Shown one piece after another: positions 62,689 through 64,000 of a stretch of DNA of 64,000 nt. The notes below the pieces were generated by a model that searched no databases, had not been told where the DNA came from, and saw only the letters and a program-made list of their open reading frames with translations. The stretch lies in the NCBI GenBank assembly GCA_017848115.1, contig JAGAKZ010000029.1, positions 1 to 64,000 on the forward strand, given 5' to 3'. Position 1 is the first letter of the stretch; each line of letters begins with the position of its first letter. The translations under genes were made by a program, and so were the position numbers. This DNA is from Oscillospiraceae bacterium. GTDB taxonomy: Bacteria; Bacillota; Clostridia; Oscillospirales; Ruminococcaceae.

Positions 62689-64000
62689 ATGGAAAACGAT
62701 TATAAAAACAAAAAATATCAGGAAAGACCCGAATTTCCGAAAAGAGCTGTTATCACAGGTGGTATGCCTTATGGAAATAAGTCACTTCATTTTGGCCATA
62801 TAGGCGGAGTTTTCGTTTTTGCAGACGTATTTGCAAGATTTCTCCGTGACAGAATTGGCAAGGAAAATGTAATCTTTGTTTCAGGTACAGACTGTTATGG
62901 TTCACCGATAGCAGAAAGCTACAGAAAGCTTTGCGAGAGCGGTGAATTTGAAGGAACTATAGAAGATTTTGTTGAGAGAAATCATCTCAGACAGAAAAAG
63001 ACTCTTGAAGACTACGATATAAGCACAGATCTTTTCGGTGCTTCAGGTATAGGCCGTGCTTCTGAAATACACAAGGAAGTTTCTTCAAAGGTAATAAACA
63101 AACTTTATGAAAACGGTCATCTTTCAAAGATAACAACTTCTCAGTTCTTTGATGAAAAAGCAGGCGTCTTTTTAAACGGCCGTCAGGTTGTAGGTAAATG
63201 TCCTGTTCAGGGTTGCTGTTCTGAAAAAGGATATGCAGACGAATGTGATCTCGGACATCAGTATATGCCTGAAAACCTTATAGATCCGAAGAGTACGCTT
63301 ACAGGCGAAACACCTGTTATGAAAGACGTTGTAAACTGGTACTTCAATCTTACAGAGTACACCGAAATTCTTCAGGAATATATCGACAGGATCAAAAAAC
63401 AGAAAAATATCAGACCGCTTGTTACAAAGACAGTAGAGGAATTTTTGAAACCTCCTGTTATATATATTAAAAATGACTATCTCGAACAGTACGAGAGCAT
63501 CAAGGGCGATATGCCTGCTCATGAAATAGAGCTTGAACCGAAAAAGACTTCATTTACTATCATTTTCAAGAAACTTCATGAATGCGACGAAGCTTGTCGT
63601 GTTCTTACAGACAACGGAATAAACTACAGAACAGGAAAGACTCTTGTTCCTTTCAGACTTACAGGAAATATAGAATGGGGTGTTCCCGCACCTGTTCTCG
63701 AAGGTGAAAAGGACCTCACAATATGGGTATGGCCCGAATCACTCTGGGCACCTATTTCCTTTACTCAGGCTTGTCTTGAACAGCAGGGAAAAGATAAGGC
63801 TGACTGGCGTAAGTTCTGGTGTTCAAAAGATTCACAGGTTTATCAGTTTATCGGTCAGGACAATATCTATTTCTACGGTATAGCAGAAATGGCTATGATA
63901 CTTGCTTCACAGGGTAAGGATAATTTAAATTCCGATCCTGCTGACGGACAGATGCAGATGCCGATACTTATGGCAAATAACCATATTCTTTTCCTTGACA
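62689..64000 (+). CDS. metG: Methionyl-tRNA synthetase, 5' part (runs off the window)
   Basis: Open from an ATG at 62689 (GGAGG upstream) to the window end, 437 codons. HIGH-region TGGMPYGNKSLHFGHIGGVFVFADVFARFLRD and GTDCYGSPI are class I, Met-like. A zinc-type knot is CPVQGCCSEKGYADEC. NIEWGVPAP and YQFIGQDNIYFYGIAEMAMI match MetRS. The KMSKS loop and anticodon domain are beyond the window. It is a divergent MetRS subtype, so a relative of the family cannot be fully excluded. It is the eleventh gene in the rimP operon direction. Confidence 0.85.
   Translation, partial: MENDYKNKKYQERPEFPKRAVITGGMPYGNKSLHFGHIGGVFVFADVFARFLRDRIGKENVIFVSGTDCYGSPIAESYRKLCESGEFEGTIEDFVERNHLRQKKTLEDYDISTDLFGASGIGRASEIHKEVSSKVINKLYENGHLSKITTSQFFDEKAGVFLNGRQVVGKCPVQGCCSEKGYADECDLGHQYMPENLIDPKSTLTGETPVMKDVVNWYFNLTEYTEILQEYIDRIKKQKNIRPLVTKTVEEFLKPPVIYIKNDYLEQYESIKGDMPAHEIELEPKKTSFTIIFKKLHECDEACRVLTDNGINYRTGKTLVPFRLTGNIEWGVPAPVLEGEKDLTIWVWPESLWAPISFTQACLEQQGKDKADWRKFWCSKDSQVYQFIGQDNIYFYGIAEMAMILASQGKDNLNSDPADGQMQMPILMANNHILFLD

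Overview
The window looks like a chromosomal segment of a Ruminococcus-like member of the Oscillospiraceae (Firmicutes, anaerobe). The clues are low GC, Gram-positive ribosome binding sites, two type I dockerin proteins, a GH94 cellobiose phosphorylase, the clostridial-type prolyl-tRNA synthetase, spoVAD/spoVAE, and a small 2[4Fe-4S] ferredoxin. The genus is an inference from gene content; there is no rRNA in the window. I found no tRNA, rRNA or CRISPR array.

Layout. 0-5.2 kb: the start of an IS-type transposase, a perfect parS palindrome, parA-parB-serS, then guaB. 5.4-9.9 kb: a MazF-type toxin without a visible antitoxin, a small unknown protein in an operon with a Ca2+-type P-ATPase, and an amidohydrolase. 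10-16.3 kb: a large secreted dockerin plus phosphate-binding-like protein, ferredoxin, a DUF4352-like lipoprotein, a cyclophilin, and spoVAD-spoVAE without spoVAC. 16.6-23.3 kb: a compact ribosomally made peptide (RiPP) cluster, the most unusual part. It has three 43-codon precursors in an exact 184-bp tandem array with a CX3CX3CX3C core, a radical SAM/SPASM maturase, a second radical SAM-like protein that has lost the catalytic cluster motif, an ABC exporter, a 54-aa two-helix membrane protein, and a two-gene ABC-2 transporter that may give self-immunity.

23.4-26.1 kb: cysK, proS and a small membrane protein on the minus strand. 26.3-38.2 kb: two successive modules of response regulator, histidine kinase, ABC ATPase and FtsX-like permease, of the kind that senses and resists antimicrobial peptides. 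The first is visibly richer in G+C than its surroundings. The second is bounded by long direct repeats. A third unit has collapsed to a promoter, an inserted amidase-domain gene and a 3' permease remnant. The ATPase of the second module carries an apparent one-base deletion in an A tract. 38.2-43 kb: cspA with a strong promoter and a terminator-like leader hairpin, an SGNH-type esterase diverging from a LysR regulator, luxS, and an EAL phosphodiesterase. 43-52.3 kb: a giant solute-binding lipoprotein, cellobiose phosphorylase, an LRR-transglutaminase-dockerin protein, and a truncated AAA-ATPase/nuclease-family protein.

52.4 kb to the end: the classical translation operon rimP-nusA-ylxR-ylxQ-infB-rbfA-nrnA-truB-ribF, followed by gltX and the start of a methionyl-tRNA synthetase gene, all on the plus strand.

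Many promoters are easy to read because the organism uses near-consensus -35/-10 boxes with a strict 17-bp spacer. I used these, with ribosome binding sites, to correct several starts that simple ORF extension would place inside or upstream of the promoter (parA, the amidohydrolase, rimP and others).
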